The notes: generated from the sequence alone by a model not told the origin. Positions 12,177 to 25,805 are shown, numbered from the stretch's first letter. The stretch: DNA of 64,000 nt from Epichloe hybrida (GCA_019022495.1 JAFEKR010000007.1:1674001-1738000); one strand, 5' to 3'. Program-made: numbers and translations.

Positions 12177-13680
12177 AGTAAAGGTAACTTAGGTTATTAC
12201 TTTAAGGTTAAGTCTAGATAATCTTAGAGATATTACTTATATAAGGTTAGTAATTACTATTACTTACCTTTATATAATGCTTATATTCCCCTTACTAAGC
12301 GAATATTATTAGCACTAGATAAAGATACTAAGGTAAGGCGCTTCTAATTACGATTTCCCCTAATCCTTTACTTATATTATATGCTGTAATACGCGCGCCT
12401 ATAAACACGCGTAATCGCGATAATAAGCATAAGGGATATAGGGGATTATAAGGATAAATAACATAATAAGGGATAATAATATTAGTTATCTAGGCAAGGG
12501 GACTATTTAATCTATAAAAAGATCACCTATAGCTAGATTCTTTTAAGGTTCTTTATACACGCTTAACTTTAGATTTTTAACTTAAATACCTAGCGCTACT
12601 ATAGCTACTATTATATTTACCTTAATAAGATAAATTAATAAGATTATTTCCCTAAATTAACTAAAAAGTTACTTCTAATCTAATAGACTATTTAATCTAA
12701 ATTATCTTTATCTATAAAGATAAATTTAGCTATTATTATAATTACTACTATTAAGTTAATTAACTCTTTTAACATAAGTAAATATTACTACTACCTATAA
12801 CTATAGGCTAGTATTATATCTTTTAGGGTATTATTTTTTACTTAATAAAACTAGTGAAAAAATATAGTTTTAAACCCCTAGGACCTTTTTGCTTTCTAGT
12901 TAATTTACTATAGACTAAGATTAATTAAAAGTAAGCTAATAATTATGCTTTTAGCTATTACTAAGCTAACCTATATAAAGACCCCCTTTATTTTACCTTC
13001 CTTACACTAAGATATAAATCTAAAGCCTTAACCTAACCTTTATAATAGTTATAGTATAAAGGAGAGACTAGCTAAGTATACTAAGCTAAGGTAAGCTAAG
13101 AATATAAACTAGTATTATATAAAGGCATAGAAAAGGAGACTAGATAGTTTAGAGGTATACCCTATAAACACTAGCTAAACTATTAACCCTTTACTAAAAG
13201 TCTTTAAATATAAGGCACTAGAATAAAAAGCATTACCTAGTATTATAGACTATTTAATCTTAGGGCCTATAGCTAATTTTACTATTATTTAGCTATATAT
13301 AAGAGTCTTATAGCTTATTATAAAAAGCTATATAATTATATTAGTAGCCTTTCCTTATAGGTTACTTATTACTATAAATACTTTCTTATTAAAAGTCTTT
13401 CTTTAAGAGATTCTTACTACTATTATAATATTTAGTTAAGTATTTACTCTTTTATAAGATTAATTAAAAGTACTTTTTACTAAACCTATATCTAACCTTA
13501 TACTATCTTACTCTTAATAGCTAAGTAAAGTAAGACTTAGTAAGCACTTAAGTTACCTAAAGGATCTTTAGGACTTACTATTACTTAGTACCTTAGTTAC
13601 TAGTTAAGAACTACTTAATCCTAAGATAGTTATTAGCCTAGCTTAAACTTAGTTTAATAACTATTTAGGTAAAGACCTTA
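12177..13680 (+). other. Probable LTR/leader of a fourth LTR element (Gypsy-D)
   Basis: No coding motif is visible. A less RIPed block at 12330-12560 contains CG-rich patches (ACGCGCGCC, ACGCGTAATCGCGA) and a TATAAAAAG box near 12517, as expected of an LTR promoter upstream of the gag at 13690. No second copy exists in the window, so LTR borders cannot be set. The rest (12700-13680) is AT-rich with TAA/TAG in all frames. Confidence 0.35.
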
Positions 13681-13689
13681 ATAATAAAG

Positions 13690-14807
13690 GTAAAATACCT
13701 AGATCTCTTAGAGGGCTTAATATAGAAACCTTTATAAAGCTTCTTAGAGAAATAATAGTATATTAAACTTCTCTTATTACTATATAAAATAGGTATAATA
13801 TTTAGTAGTTTTTAGGAGAAAATATAGCTAATTTTATTAAGGACTTTAAGGTAAAGATAAAAGCAATAGGTATTCCTAAGGTAAATTAGTATAAGATACT
13901 TAAGTGTAATATTAACCTAAAGCTCTAATAAGTAGTTAAGATACTAACTATATTATAATCTTAAAAGGAGTCTAAGGAAAAGATACTCTTATAGTTTAAT
14001 ATAACTAGCTAGGATTAAATAGAAAATACTAGAGAATAACTTAAAGACTTAAATTTAATGTGGCTAAAGACTATTAAGGAAACCTATTACTAGTTATAAA
14101 AGCATTATACTCTAATATCTAATATAGACCTAATAGGATAGAAAACTATAATAATCTAGTCTAACTATATCTATAAGGCTTTACTAGAATATTTAATCTT
14201 AAACTTTATAGATTAAAAAGGGTTTATTTATAAAGAAGTCTTAGTTATATAGTATAAATTACTTTAGACTATACTTAACGTATATATTTATATATATCTA
14301 GAGCTTAAGAATAAGGACTTAGAATTTACTAATATAGAAAATCATACTTTAGGTAAGAAGGACTTTAGCTTTAAGATATAGATACTATTTAATTAGGCTA
14401 CCTTTAATAGTTATTAGGCTACTTAAAAGAATTACTTAGCCTTTAGTAATTTAAATAAGTAAGGTAAGAAGACTATCTTATTTAATACTAATATAGGACG
14501 TTAAGGGAGCCCTAGATTAGCTAAATACTAAGACTAAATAAAAGATCTAATAAAATAACTAGTAAAGCTAAAAATCATAGTTATAGCCTAGGTAGTAAAG
14601 GAAATTAATATAGTAAAGCTACTTAAGGAGAAGTATAGTAACTATCCTTAATATTAATAGTAAACCTATTAGATAAATTATATAGGTTTATTTAATCTAG
14701 ATAAGGAGTGCTATTTTAAAATAAACATAATATTAGGGAGAGGCTACTAGTTAAATTGTTATTATTACTATAATAAAGAATCATATATTGTGATAAAGTA
14801 TAACTAT
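13690..14807 (+). pseudogene. LTR-retrotransposon gag relic with zinc knuckle (Gypsy-D)
   Basis: The frame-broken translation resembles Ty3-type capsid. A block like FIKDFKVKIKAIGIPK (about 13835-13880) is followed by CNINLKLQQVVKTL-like sequence (about 13905). The segment ALLEYLILNFIDKKGFIYK (about 14175-14235) matches the capsid-to-nucleocapsid arrangement. A CCHC knuckle lies at about 14757-14800, reading CYY(C)NKES(H)IVIK(C) with two Cys and the His altered by RIP. Protease and pol are missing because the frame ends at the solo LTR (14808) and the Copia LTR (15029). Assignment as Ty3-like rather than Copia-like gag rests on the capsid pattern and is moderately sure. Confidence 0.6.
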
Positions 14808-15024
14808 TATTATAGACTAGCCCCTAGGTAACTATAATAGGGCGTTAATATAGTATTAAGAGACTTAAGGAGAAAGGAGGAAGGGTAAGAGACTATCCCT
14901 AGTAGTACCCCTTATACCCCCTAGGCTACTTATATAAGCCTCCTTTCCTTACCCTAACTACTTCTACCACTCCTCTCTCTAACTACTATATAGATAATGC
15001 TTAGGCAAAGCCTAAGCCCTTATA
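14808..15024 (-). repeat. Solo Gypsy-B LTR, reverse orientation, with 5-bp target duplication
   Basis: It is the reverse complement of the Gypsy-B LTR (compare 43127-43343), 217 bp, with RIP-altered borders TA...TA. The inverted GGCAAAGCC hairpin near its right end is preserved. ACTAT lies on both sides (14803-14807 and 15025-15029), so a complete insertion was later reduced to one LTR by recombination. The target was the Gypsy-D gag/Copia LTR junction. Confidence 0.9.
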
Positions 15025-15028
15025 ACTA

Positions 15029-15308
15029 TAGCTTCCTTTAGACCTTTAGATAATAGATAGTCTAACCATAGCTAAAGAGTAAAGCTACTAAAGGGATGTA
15101 TATAATGTGATTAGATATATTATAAGCTACCCTACTCTATTAGTAGTAGCACTACACTATAGCCTTACTTTTCCCCCTTTTTACTTACTTTCTCTTCTAG
15201 CTAGATTCCTTTCCTTCTCCCTTTTCTTTTCTCTTTTAGTTCTTAGCTATTATTAACTTTATTAAATTTAACCTCTTTACACTAGTATAACGTTCCTTAG
15301 CGTAACTA
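15029..15308 (+). repeat. Copia LTR, second copy
   Basis: It aligns over its full length with 11407-11690, with a few short indels and transitions. The start has lost its TG (TAGCTTCC) and the end is CGTAACTA. It sits exactly at the broken end of the Gypsy-D gag, so it could be the 5' LTR of a Copia insertion into that gag. Sequence downstream to 15541 would then be its leader. Confidence 0.75.
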
Positions 15309-15541
15309 ATACTAATTAGTAGTTAACTATAACTATAGATAAGTTAGGTATTATAAGAAAAGACATTTCTATAGACACTATAGCTACTACCCCTTATTAT
15401 ACTAAATTAATAGTTATTATAGTAAAGAGGCATAACTATAGAGTGTGCTAAAGGAAGATAGACTAGAATCCTAGTAATAGGCTTATTAGACTTCTAAGAG
15501 ATTAATTTATTAACTCTTAGGCCTTTAGGATATTTAGTTAA
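15309..15541 (+). other. Possible Copia leader/gag start, undetermined
   Basis: This short stretch lies between the Copia LTR and Gypsy-A1. It has a moderately open reading but no diagnostic motif. It may continue at 23435 on the other side of the Gypsy-A1 insertion. Confidence 0.3.
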
Positions 15542-15546
15542 TTATT

Positions 15547-15816
15547 TGTCACGGCTTGCACCAAAAGGTTAAGAACGAAGTGATGGCTAAGACTATCGCA
15601 GTCGCTGCTAGATAGATACTAGCTAGGGGCAGGTACGTGAAGGTTTTAATCTCTAACCTAGCACTAATAATATACGTAGTCTTTAATAAATACCCTGCTC
15701 TATAAGCACGTGGCTATCTTATAGCTAGCTAGCCTCTTTATTATTTGTATAGCCTAAAGGTTCTCTAAAGACTTGCTTTAATAAACATCCTATCTTTAAC
15801 CTCTATACTCCTAATA
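15547..15816 (-). repeat. Gypsy-A1 3' LTR (left)
   Basis: Read on the plus strand it begins TGTCACGGCTTGCACC and ends CTCCTAATA. Its first 65 bp (the outer edge) keep CA and CG dinucleotides, whereas the inner part is fully RIPed. It pairs with 23160-23429. Confidence 0.95.
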
Positions 15817-17890
15817 TAATACCCCTCCTATATATGATTAACCTTAATTATAAAATAAGCTACTTACTTAGGGCGTAGTTACTATATTAGAGCTTTATAA
15901 GGAAAATAAGATAGGTTACCTTATGTCCAGACGTGTGGGTAAATAAAAAGAAATAATAATAATAATACTACTAATTAAAAATAACCCCTTATTATAGTTA
16001 GTAATATTCTAATAGTAGCTTACATGTAGCTTTACTGTAGCGAAACAAATATTATTACCTGTTATATAGCTAGAAAAAATAATATAGATAACCTATATTA
16101 ATTTTTATAATTAGTTAAATAAATAAGGTACCTAATGCTAGGGTTCTAAATAGTCTAACTAGAGGGCTTGTGTTATAGTTACTATAAGCTTGTAGCTATT
16201 AGGCATATGTGCGTTTAGTAGTGCTAATAGTTGTTATTATGATTTGTGAATTACCTATACGCGGTGCGTTAGATTACTTAAGGGGTCTAGGGTTAATATA
16301 AAAGAGACTGATTTTTCCCCCCTTTTACACTCTTCCTTTCTTTTATAATATCCCTTAACCTTATAAGTTACCCTTACTAGCTAAGTAGTAACTCTTTTAT
16401 TACTATTGCTTAGTAGTTACTAACCTCTTTTAGTCCCTAATTATCATTATTATCTATTCTTATTTATCTTAGTTTCTTGCTTTTATCTAGCTTATAAGTT
16501 TATACTCTTATTAGTATAACTTCCCTATCTAGTCTATTATAGCTAACTTATAGCTAGTTTACTATATCTAAGTCTTATGCCTAAACTCCGCCTTTATTAA
16601 TGCCTTAAGAAAATCTATTAACTAAGAAATCTCCTATAAAGTCTCCCTAAAAGTAAACTTCTTCTAAAATCTTATTATAAGTTTATTATATTTTTATAGC
16701 GTCTTTATTACTAACTTACTACTAGTAAAATAACTTTAAAAAAGATTTTATATATACGCTATTATTAGTAAGTAGTAATATAGAATATTCTCCTAAAAAA
16801 TAGCACCTATAAGATTCTAGGATACCTTATTAACAAAAAAACCTTCCTAGCTAAATATAATAAGTCTTTAAGTATAATATCTTTACTTACTTATTACTTC
16901 TTTATAGCTAATATTTAATAGGCTATTTAATAAAATATGCTTATTACTTTTAAAATAATAAAAACTATATTATAGTATGTCTTTCTTAACTAGAATTTAC
17001 CTAGTTATTACTTATATACTACTAGACTTTAGCTTAAATTACATAGCTTTATAATAGGCTATTTAAACTTATTAAAGCTACTTCTAAAGGTAACTACTAC
17101 TATTAAAATAAAGTAAGTATAATCCTATTTCCTAGACACTAGATTACTACTAACTTACTACTAGCCTATTATAAAAGCAAAGAAAAAGCTATAGAATGCT
17201 ATCCTAGTTTATAAAAATTCTAATAAGTATAGTTATGTTTACTACGCTTAAATATTTACTAATACTACTTATAAGGTAAAACATAATAAACACACTATAA
17301 TAGCGCTACTAAGTAACACTATAAATCTAAAGACTTAGATTAATATTATAAACTATCTTTGCTTTATAGCCTAGAATATCCTAAAGGTAAGCTTTCTTAA
17401 TATACATAGCTAATGCTTAACTAACTTACTAGTAGTTTATACTAAATGCTATTAATTTACCTAAATATATTAGTCCTATTAAGCTCCTTAATGCACTTTA
17501 GGTCTATATATATAAAGAGGGGGATTCTAATAATAAAGATACTTCTAAGGCCTTTTCCTCTATAGCTTCTATAGCTACTAATAATAATAAGGGACTAGTA
17601 GTCTTAGGGGCTAACTCTATTATAAAGGGATAGGTGCTTAGTAGCTATATAATAGATTATTTAAGTTATCTAAGTAAATTAACTTTATTTTCTAATATCT
17701 TTAGTATATTAAGTTATAAAACGTAACTACCTTATATTAACTTTATTACTTAGCTATTACTTATAGTTATTAATAATTTCTCTAGTAATAAAATCCCTTT
17801 TTAACACCTAAGAATTCTCTAAAGCATTATAGCCTTTCTATTTAACTAGATATTTATAATGCCTTCTGTTATAGTAGTGTGAAATAATTC
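15817..17890 (-). other. Gypsy-A1 region between integrase and 3' LTR, function not recognised
   Basis: About 2 kb separate the end of pol from the 3' LTR. The same block is present in A2 (27755-29740), so it is a real part of the family. A less damaged patch at 15900-16330 includes the empty site (around 15917) that corresponds to the hAT insertion in A2. Minus-strand translation shows no domain I can name. It could be the remains of a third reading frame or a long untranslated region. Confidence 0.55.
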
Positions 17891-17899
17891 TCTTAACTT

Positions 17900-20800
17900 T
17901 AAACTCTTGTTTATTATCTTTAATAGTATCTTATAGTAAGGACGCATTTTCTATGTTTATTAGGTCCCCTTTAAAAGGTTTAAGACTAGTAATATTAAAT
18001 ATATTATATAATTAAGTCCTAGGTAGTAATTTTAATTAATATACTAATCCATAACTTCTAATTGCCTTTTTAATCTTATAAGGGCCTAGATACTTTATAG
18101 CTAGCTTCTTACTAGGGTGTCTTAGGTTAATATTTTTTATTAATAATAAAATATAGTTACTAACTTTAAACCTTATTACAGTTCCCTTCTAGTTATAATA
18201 TTTTTTATACTAAGTCTATAAGTTACTTAAAAGCTACTTAATTATAGTATACTTCTCTCTTAGTGCTAAAATCCTACTTTTAGCTTAATTATTTACTAAA
18301 GGGATATCTGCTATTACTTATTATAGACCTCTAGGATTATAACCTTATAACGCTTCTACTAGTGTGTAGCTATGCGTTAAGTAATTGCTTGTGTTATACA
18401 TGAATTACGCTATTAATAGGTTATCTGCCTAATTAGTCTATTTAGTATAAGTAAAAGCCCTTAAATAATGTTCTAAGACCTAGTTTAAATGTTTTATCTA
18501 ACTATTTATCTAGGGGTGAAAAGTAGTGCTAAGTAGCTGCTTTATTATAAGAAGATAATAAAAAGTTATCTAGAAACCACTAGTAAATATAGAACCTTAG
18601 TCTATTATAATACCTTCTAGGGCTCTATAGTCTCTAAAAACATATTCTAAGAATATAGTTACTAGACTATCGCTAGTTAGTTACGTTAAAATAGGGATAT
18701 AAATACTATATTTTATAAAACGGTTAATAATAACTAAAATTACATTATAGGTTTAATTTAAATCTTTTACTAGTGAAAGTCTAGTGATAAAATCTATTAA
18801 TAATTCTTAAAAGAGGCAATTAGGCACTAGTAATATAGCTAGCTTGCTATATAGTTTATAATGCCTTGGTTTTAAAGTCTAATAATTTATGTAAGTGCTA
18901 ATATATACCTTTATATCTTTCTTTATTATTAGCTAATAATATTAGTTTATAATCTAATAAAGAGTTTTACTTACTCCTTAGTGCCTAGTAGTAGGGTTAT
19001 TATAAGTTAGTAATAAAATTTCTTTCCTTATACCTAGAGGAATAAAAACATAATTCTTAAATATTAATAGCTTAGAGGGTCTAATTAACTATGTCTAGGA
19101 TGTAGCTAAATCGCCGCTTTTAAGTAACTTTAATTAAGCTATAGTAAAGTTATTACCTTGCTATGCTTTATATAATAAGACTTAAATTAGGGGTTTTAAT
19201 TTTAAGCTCTTTTCTAGAAAGTTAGAGTTAAACTTAGAAGAGGTTCTTTAAATAGATTAGATCCTAGCTATAATATCTCTATAAGTAATTAGTTTAATAA
19301 ATACTTCTAGTCTTATAAGGATATAAATAAGTAATGTTTTTAAGGGGCGCCCTTACTGCTTACTAGTAATAACCTATGCTAGTCTATTCCTATTAGTAAT
19401 AGCTAGTCTAATAGGAAAATTAAAACAATTAAGTAATAAATAATACATGCGCTAGGTACTAATAGTATTACTATAGCTAGCTTATTGCTTATTAATAGAA
19501 GTATAAAAAGTATTAAATAACCCTACTAATATAACTCTTCTAAGATTATCTAGATTATTAGGTTCTTTAAGAATATAGTTAAGTTATGATTTTTTAAAAC
19601 CCTAGATGTTAGCAGTATTATTATAGTGTTATTATAACTAACTATTAGTTATATTAAGTGACGTTTTTATGGAGCCTATAGCATTAATAATATTACTATA
19701 GTGTTCCTATCTCTTAGTATCTATAAATTTAGATAAAAAGGTAGGAAGTTATATAGTTATTACTTTCTCTTTCCTTGCCTTACTTATAAAATCTAGTCTT
19801 CTTAAAAGTAAGTTAGTAGGATTTAATTTTCCTATATAATATATAATCTTAAAGTTAAAAGGATAAAGCTTATTAAGTGTAGTTACTTACTTACTAGTAA
19901 GCTTAGGCTTTATAGTAAGGTACTTATAGTTTAAATAATCTATAATAACTTTAATTATATAAGCTAAATAAGCGAGATAGTATCTCTATATGCAAAAAGC
20001 CTCTTAGATAGCTAATAATTCGCTATTAGGTGTTAAATATCGTAATTTAGTATTAGTTATCTTTCTTAATATAAACGCAACTAGGTGCTAGTGACCTAGC
20101 ACTAATATTATAAGTATAGCCCTAATTACATATCCAGATATATTTGTCTTTACTCTAAGATATATAAGTAAGTTAAAATGCACTAAAATTAGCGCTTCCT
20201 AAAATCTTTATTAAAGCTCTCTAAACGCTACTATCTCGCGGGGTTCTAGTTTAAATATTACTAGTTAATTCCCTCTAAGGTAATCTATTAATAAAATAAT
20301 AACTTTACTATACTATTTAATAAAACAGTGGTAGAATCTAGTAAAACTAAGAAATAACTAAATGTTAAAAACGCTGCGTAGTATTAGCTAGGTTATAATT
20401 GCTTTAACTCTTACTAGATCTATTATAATACCTTTCTCTAATATCTTAAAGCCTAAAAATTTAACTTCCTTAACTAAAAATTAATACTTCTTAAGGTTAA
20501 TAAAAAGACTTACCTCTTTAAACCTATGTAAAACTTGTTTAACGTGCTCTATATAATCTTTAACCCTACTGCTATATATTAGTGTATTATCTAGATAGAT
20601 AATGTAGGTCTTATTAACAAGTCCTTTAAGAGTATTGTTAATATACTCCTAAAAAGTCACTAGTGTGTTAACTAGTCTAAATAGTATTACTAGATATTTA
20701 AAGTGGCTATATTAATAATAGAATGCTATTTTCTACTTATTGCCTAAGCAAATACATAGCTAGTGGTATATATCTTTTAAATCTAGGACTATAAAAATAA

Positions 20801-22800
20801 CTACGCTTACTAATTAATTAAGAATTTTAGTAATAAGGGGCAAAGAGGCCTTATTCTTAATTATAATCTTATTTAGGCCCCTATAATTCATATAAAGCCT
20901 TAATTTCCCTCCTTTCTTTAGAATAAATAAAATTAGGGCTTTAGCTAGGCTAACTAATCTTCTAATCTACCCTTTAAGCTACGCACTTATAAGGTACTCT
21001 CTAAGAACCTCTAGCTCCCTTTTAGCTAAATTATATATAGGCCCCTAAGGTAGTGTTTTCCCTTCTTCTAATTTAATTATATAAGTGTAACCTCCTAGTT
21101 TAGGAAGCTTACCCACTAACTCCTTAGAAAAAACATCTATAAACTCCCTATATTTTTCTAGGATTATTAGTGTAAGGCGCTTAGTGCTTTTGTCTTAATT
21201 TAACATAGCTTCTTTACCGCTTATGTTTTCTAAAATTAGCATAACTATAATACCTTTGCTTTTTTACTATAAATAAGCATACTTAAGGATTTATATAGCT
21301 GCTTTACTATTTATTTATATGTCTATTACTACTAGGTTCTTTAATTAGCTTTCTTCTTTTCCTTTTTAATTTTTATTTTCTAGAACACTTAGCCTAATCT
21401 TTATTACTCCTAATAATAAAGTAACTACTACTATTTTTTTCTCTCTATATACTTACCGCTTACTATAAGTAAAGGAGAGACATTTTATTATCACTAGATA
21501 TCTCTAGTATTTATACTCCTAATATATAATTATAGGTAAATACTCTTTAATCTAGTCTATACCTAGAATTATCCCTTTACCTATATTAGTAATAAAGTAG
21601 CTAACTTAGCAAACCTTTATAAATCCTATACTATCTTTTATCTTAACTAATTTTTTTAGAATTTCTTAATATAGAATTACTTTTTTGCTTACACTCTCTA
21701 ATATCCTATCTAATTAGATTATATTCTCCTAATCCTTTTTTAATAATAATTTTAGATAAATTATTAAAGACTATACGCCTATATTAAATAGCGCTTATAT
21801 AGCTAATTACTAGTTATCTTATTATAAAGATACCTGCATTCTTATTCTATTATTTATAGGGTATTTTATAGTAAGATTATATTCCTAGGTCTATGCTAAT
21901 TAAACTAGTATTATATTAGGAGATATAGCTTTATTACTACTTTCCTTATACTTCTTAGTTATATATTTAGTACTTTTATAGGTAAAATAATCTAGTGCCT
22001 AATAAGTTAGTATAGTGTGCCTAGGCTTTCTATATTTATAGCACACTAGGGATAGTTTTCTCCCTTAGTCTTTGCTCTATTACTATACCTTATCTATAGG
22101 TAATGTAAAATAAGAGTATTACCTCTTTCTTTTAAAGTCCTAATCTTTTTTATTATTTTAGCCTAAACCTATTATAACCTTTGCTTTCTTACCCTAGCCT
22201 TATAGTTAGCTCTAGGTTATTAGGATCTCTTAACTAATTATTTGCTTTCTTATAGTGTTATTTAAGCTATTTAGAAAGATTATAATTCTTAGATATATAG
22301 GGATTTCTTTAGGTAACTTAGCTTTTACCTTATCCTAGGCTTATATAAAGGATTAAAATAATTAGCTATTCTTTTACCTAAGATTTAGTAGTAACCTTAT
22401 TGCTTCTAAGTGTCTTATACCTATATCTATTATTCTAGTTTTTAACTATTCTAGGAAATCTGCCTAGGTAATTAATAAATAATTTACATGCCTATTTATA
22501 GCTATATAACGTATTTACTATTGCTTTATATCACTAGCTAAACAGCTGCTTATATACGCTACCTTAGTTACATTATCCTTAAAGGTATAGTAGTCTAATT
22601 TAAATAGTATATCTAAGTCTACTAAGAAATTTTATAGGCTTTTATATGTTTCCCCTTTATATATAGGTATTTTTATTTGCGTTTTAATAAGACTACCTTA
22701 CTATATAATTACTGCTATATTACTATAGACTATAGGTAGAATTATAGCTAATATTTAAGGGGTAATTATAGATCTAGATTAAGGGGTAATTATAGGTCTA
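17900..22800 (-). pseudogene. Gypsy-A1 gag-pol
   Basis: On the minus strand, gag ends with a CCHC knuckle at 22043-22002 (CYKYRKPRHTILTY, the second and fourth ligands RIPed from Cys). A protease follows near 21780-21560, and RT blocks appear from about 21120. The catalytic YLDN is at 20597-20586, where YLDD is expected. RNase H follows (TNISGYVIRAI, about 20150). The integrase core contains IIIDQGSIFTS (about 18610) and TTFHPQINSQIK (about 18520), equivalent to the DRGS and HPQTDGQTE signatures. The C-terminal block INLRHPSKKLAIKYLGPYK lies near 18120. No chromodomain was recognised. Numerous stops, all of the Trp/Gln type expected from RIP, inactivate it. Confidence 0.9.
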
Positions 22801-23159
22801 GTTTAAGGTCTAGCTAATCCTAGATTTGCCTTAAGCTCTCTAATTTACGCCTCTATCTATAAGACCTCTTATTTCCTTTAAAGGTAATATAGCTTAGATT
22901 ATATAACCTTATAGCATTATTATAATGCCCTTTTTTCTTTAGTTATATTATCTATACCTTTACCTAAATTAGGATTAAGTGGCGTTTATTACACTCTATT
23001 ATCTATAGTTCTAGATTATAGGGGTTCTCTATCTTCTTAATTATCTATAGCTTTATTATTATAAGGTACTAGCGTGTTTCTTATAGATCTTTAGAGTGTT
23101 AGCTATATAATAATCTAGCTAATAGTTTATATCCTTAAAAAGGTTAAGAGAGATTAATT

Positions 23160-23429
23160 TATTATAGCTTACACTAAAAGGTTAAGAATAAAGTAATAGC
23201 TAAGACTATTATAGTCACTGCTAGATAGATACTAGCTAGGGGCGGGTGCGTAAAGGTTTTAATCTCTAACCTAGCACTAATAATGTGCGTAGTCTTTAAT
23301 AAATACCCCGCTCTATAAGCATGTGGCTATCTTATAGCTAGCTAGCCTCTTTGTTATCCGCACGGCCTAAAGGTTCTCCGAAGACCCGCTTCGATGAACA
23401 TCCTATCTTTGACCTCTGCGCTCCTAACA
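23160..23429 (-). repeat. Gypsy-A1 5' LTR (right)
   Basis: Plus-strand borders are TATTATAGCTTACAC and CTCTGCGCTCCTAACA. The outer 90 bp (about 23340-23429) keep GC-rich unmutated sequence, while the inner half is RIPed. This is the mirror image of the left LTR. Confidence 0.95.
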
Positions 23430-23434
23430 TTATT

Positions 23435-23890
23435 AATCTTATTATCTATTATAAGAAAACTAACTAAATAACTAAATCTATTACTATAAGGTATTTTATT
23501 TAAACCTAACATTAAAAATAACCCTTAGCTAAGCTAGCTAACCTATATAACCTCCCTTTACACTCTCTTTATAACCCCTTTTCTCTCTTTATAGCTTTTA
23601 TGCCTTAGTATTCTAAGCATTAAGTTGCTTTTGCTTTAGCGTTATCTTTATAGCTTATTCTTCTCTCTTTTTACTATTTTTCCTTCTTTTACACTTTTTC
23701 TGTTGTTTTTTATTATTTCCCTCTGTTTATCCTATTAATCCTATTAATCTTACTAATCCTATTTATCCTATTTTATTTATCCTGTTTATTCCGCCTTATT
23801 TACCTTATTTATCCTATTTATCCTATTTACCCTGTTTTTCCTGTTTTCCTATTTTGCCTGTTTTTTAGATTTACCTAGTTTATTTCTCTT
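23435..23890. repeat. Minisatellite-bearing spacer (TTTATCCTAT units at 23710-23865)
   Basis: No gene is seen. A pyrimidine-rich block leads into 10-bp and 5-bp tandem units such as CCTATTTATC, CCTGTTTATC and CCTGTTTTCC. The unit variants keep TG dinucleotides, so RIP is weak here. The block lies directly after the Gypsy-A1 target duplication and may be the original target sequence. Confidence 0.6.
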
Positions 23891-23899
23891 AATAAACAT

Positions 23900-25424
23900 A
23901 GAAATTACACTATTATTATATTACTGTTTATTTTATTTAAATTATTTAAGAAGACTAAACCCTTCTTAAGAAAGGGATAGAATTAAATATTAGACTATTA
24001 ATAAGATAAACTCCTTACCTTACTTCCCCTAATAATAAGATATCCTAAAAGCCTTTAGAAATAGCTTCTAAAAGACCTCTAGAAAATAAACTACTACTAC
24101 GCTTATAACTACTTATAAGTAAGCTTATAAGAGATTAGAAAGAATTTACTAAGCTAAATCCTAAGACTACTATATAGTCTAAGCTTAATAATTATATTAT
24201 AGGATTTATTAACCTTAGTAAATATTAAGGTTAAAGAGATAATAACCTTTAGGAATTATTCTAAGAAGACTTTAAAGGCTAGTCTAAGGATACCTTTAAG
24301 AGAGTAAATAAAGATATTATTAGAGAGTTATATAACTCTCTATAAGACTATAGCATTCTTATTAAATAAGGCCTAGGATATCTAATTTTAGTATTACTTA
24401 AGGAAGTTCTTTATTAAACTTTAATACCTCTTTAGCTAAAAGAAAGGTTAAGATTCTCTAAACTACCTTAAATATAACCTCTATAGGCTACTACCCTAAA
24501 GACCTTACCTAATATTCCTAGCTCCTAAAGGGAATAATTACTATATTCTCTATAAGAACCCCTATAATAATCTTAGTTATATTAGGAGCTTAACCCTTAA
24601 TAGTTTAATTTCCCTCCCTAATACCTTCCTTCTAATAAGTAAATTATAAAGAAAATCTCTAAGCTTATAAAGATATATAAGAATAGTAATTACTATAGTA
24701 AGAAGCTATATAACTTTCTCTTACTAAAGCTTATACTCTTTAAGAGTAAGTATAACTAAATTAACCTCCTTAAGTTATATTTTAGTAAAGTATTCCTTAT
24801 TATATTAATAAAAGATACTAAATAGCACTTTCTTAATTACCTTACTAGTAAGAACCTCTTTTATAAAGAGATAATTATAAATATCTATTAATACTTTAAG
24901 ATAAAGAGTAATTAATAATTTTACTAATATAAATAAAGTAATATAACTCTTAAGAATATTATTACTTAGAACCCTAATAAGACTAAGTCTAAATGCCTTA
25001 AGATTATATTAACTACCTTAAAAAGAATTTATAAAGGGTTATACCTCTCTAATATAGTAAATATAAAGCTCTATAAGTAAATATTAAATATAATCTTTAG
25101 TATTCCTAAATATTAGGTAGTAAAGTATATATATACACTAGGCTTTAAGAACCTTACTAGTAACCTCTATAAGTTACTTATAATTATAAAGAGTAGTATA
25201 AGGAGTAACTAATACTATTAGTATTAAGATAAAAACCTATTAAAGGTAATATTTATAGATTACTAATATAGCTAATAGAATTATAAAAACTAAGGAAAAG
25301 AAGGTTATTATAGTAACTCTAAATAACCTAAGTAATACTTTATCTATAGTAAAAGTAACTACTAGTTATTAAACTATACTAATACTAAATATTAGAAAGA
25401 GAAAGAGAGGTAGTAAGCTAGTAA
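23900..25424 (+). pseudogene. gag-like relic of an unidentified LTR element
   Basis: Plus-strand frames are broken but low in Cys and rich in Lys, Asn and Tyr, as in retrotransposon gag. Near 25275-25340 one frame reads YKN-stop-GKEGYYSNS, which fits a CCHC knuckle with RIP-altered ligands. No protease or RT follows because the Gypsy-A2 LTR begins at 25425. It is not one of the gag types found elsewhere in the window. The call is tentative. Confidence 0.4.
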
Positions 25425-25694
25425 TATTATAGCTTACACTAAAAGGTTAAGAATAAAGTAATAGCTAAGACTATTATAGTCACTTCTAGATAGATACTAG
25501 CTAGGGGCAGGTATATAAAGGTTTTAATCTCTAACCTAGCACTAATAATATGCTTAGTCTTTAATAAATACCTTACTTTATAAGCATATAGCTATCTTAT
25601 AGCTAGCTAGCCTCTTTATTATCTATATAGCCTAAAGGTTCTCTAAAGACTTGCTTTAATAAATATCCTATCTTTAACCTCTATACTTCTAATA
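25425..25694 (-). repeat. Gypsy-A2 3' LTR (left)
   Basis: Borders TATTATAGCTTACAC and CTTCTAATA are RIPed along their whole length, including the outer edge that is spared in A1. Confidence 0.93.
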
Positions 25695-25805
25695 TAATAC
25701 CCCCCTTATATATAATTAACCTTAATTATAAAATAAGCTACTTACTTAGAGTATAGTTACTATATTAAAGCTTTATAAAGAAAATAAGATAAGGTACCTT
25801 ATATC

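Larger units (their letters stand above)
15547..23429 (-). mobile_element. Gypsy-A1, full-length Ty3/Gypsy element
   Basis: Two 270-bp LTRs (15547-15816 and 23160-23429) flank 7.3 kb of internal sequence. The perfect 5-bp duplication TTATT lies outside (15542-15546 and 23430-23434). The coding order on the minus strand is gag, protease, RT, RNase H, integrase, followed by about 2 kb without recognised domains. It is the only complete, uninterrupted copy of this family here and serves as the reference for A2 and A3. Confidence 0.95.
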
